Made by a program: the position numbers and the translations under genes. A stretch of 64,000 nt of DNA from Burkholderiales bacterium. Its GTDB lineage: Bacteria > Pseudomonadota > Gammaproteobacteria > Burkholderiales > SG8-39. The DNA is taken from NCBI GenBank assembly GCA_014860445.1, contig JACZJT010000023.1:62001-126000 (forward strand). Reading direction: 5' to 3'. The notes below the pieces were generated by a model. That model saw only the letters and a program-made list of their open reading frames with translations. It searched no databases and was not told the origin of the DNA. Below are positions 63,454 through 64,000 of this stretch, piece by piece (position 1 is the first letter of the stretch; every line of letters begins with the position of its first letter).

Positions 63454-64000
63454 ATGAGTGAACCTTCGCATCCGCCGATACGCAGCTTCGTGCTGCGTCA
63501 GGGCCGCGTGTCCAATGCGCAGCGGCGTGCGGTCGACACCCTGTCGTCGGTCTACGGCATTCCCTACGCGCCGGGTGCGCTGGATTTCGCGCAGATATTC
63601 GGACGCAGCGCGCCGACCATACTCGAAATCGGTTTCGGCATGGGCGAGACCACCGCCTTGATCGCGAAGGCACACCCGGAGAACAACTACCTAGCCATCG
63701 AAGTGCACACGCCGGGTGTCGGCAGCCTGCTCAAACTGATTGCGGAGGGAGAGTTGGCGAACCTGCGCCTGATCCAGCACGACGCGGTCGAGGTGCTGGA
63801 GCATATGATCGCGCCCGCAGCGCTGGCCGGCGCGCACATTTTCTTTCCCGATCCCTGGCCCAAGAAACGCCACCACAAGCGCCGGCTGATCCAGCCCGGA
63901 TTGGTCGCGCTACTGGCGTCGCGCCTCGCGCCGGGCGCCTACCTGCATGCCGCAACGGACTGGCAGGAGTACGCGGAGCAGATACTCGCGGTGTTCGCCG
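63454..64000 (+). CDS. trmB: tRNA (guanine(46)-N7)-methyltransferase (3' end outside window)
   Basis: First 182 codons of TrmB, reading off the right edge. Seen are [22 protein letters not shown], the SAM-binding [30 protein letters not shown] and the [19 protein letters not shown] signature. One glycine of the usual GxGxG motif is conserved as FGMG. It follows thiG by 36 bp, a common proteobacterial order. Confidence 0.95.
   Translation, partial: MSEPSHPPIRSFVLRQGRVSNAQRRAVDTLSSVYGIPYAPGALDFAQIFGRSAPTILEIGFGMGETTALIAKAHPENNYLAIEVHTPGVGSLLKLIAEGELANLRLIQHDAVEVLEHMIAPAALAGAHIFFPDPWPKKRHHKRRLIQPGLVALLASRLAPGAYLHAATDWQEYAEQILAVFA

Overview
This 64 kb window is GC-rich, densely packed bacterial chromosome. 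It is almost certainly from a betaproteobacterium. The evidence is the run of conserved gene neighbourhoods typical of that class: coxC/SURF1/ctaB/SCO, ftsY-ftsE-ftsX next to rpoH, lolB-ispE-tRNA-prs-rplY-pth-ychF, yebC-ruvC-ruvA...ruvB-ybgC-tolQRAB-pal-cpoB-queC, and thiS-thiG-trmB. I cannot settle the order or genus from sequence alone. The mix (aa3-type oxidase, a CbbR-like LysR regulator, a YeeE/YedE sulfur-compound transporter, an FNR-type site and 2-oxoacid:ferredoxin oxidoreductase genes) suggests a facultative, possibly sulfur-metabolising organism. No phage, insertion sequence, integrase or CRISPR array was seen.

Region 1 (1-12.4 kb): the end of a cytochrome c oxidase cluster with its assembly factors, but no ctaA between the SCO-like gene and ctaB. 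Then rpoH, read leftwards from a promoter covered by a CIRCE element, and ftsY-ftsE-ftsX, also leftwards. Rightwards follow a pair of M16 peptidase-family proteins (one catalytic, one without the metal site), rsmD, coaD and a 2[4Fe-4S] ferredoxin; mutM is leftwards.

Region 2 (12.4-25 kb): a TPR lipoprotein, lolB, ispE, tRNA-Gln, prs, rplY, pth and ychF rightwards. Leftwards lie a methyltransferase-TPR-glycosyltransferase fusion, an SDR protein without the usual catalytic Tyr/Lys, an EamA transporter and a HerA-like ATPase.

Region 3 (25-36.8 kb): yebC, ruvC, ruvA, a MASE2-PAS-PAS protein without an output domain, ruvB, ybgC, the Tol-Pal genes (with a 15-codon leader ORF coupled to tolQ), queC, a YeeE/YedE transporter and tRNA-Lys with a clear promoter and terminator.

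Region 4 (36.8-46.8 kb) is the most interesting. Behind a well-placed FNR-type site lie five co-directional genes: an NfnA-like flavoprotein, an NfnB-like flavoprotein, a gamma-alpha 2-oxoacid:ferredoxin oxidoreductase subunit, its TPP beta subunit, and a 733-residue protein that looks like a degenerate PFOR TPP domain ending in a single-cluster ferredoxin. Together they could link 2-oxoacid oxidation to NADPH/NADH exchange. A molybdenum-cofactor-sulfurase-like PLP enzyme follows.

Region 5 (46.8-57 kb): dinB, an unknown protein, a DnaQ-like exonuclease, an aromatic-ring FAD monooxygenase, mutY, tRNA-Gly, a CbbR-like LysR regulator and a Ca2+-ATPase-type pump fused to a UspA domain.

Region 6 (57-64 kb): a copper-response island (divergent zinc-ribbon gene, copA, copZ, csoR, MFS transporter) controlled from a 41-bp perfect inverted repeat that carries CsoR-type half sites, then thiS, thiG and the start of trmB, which runs off the window.
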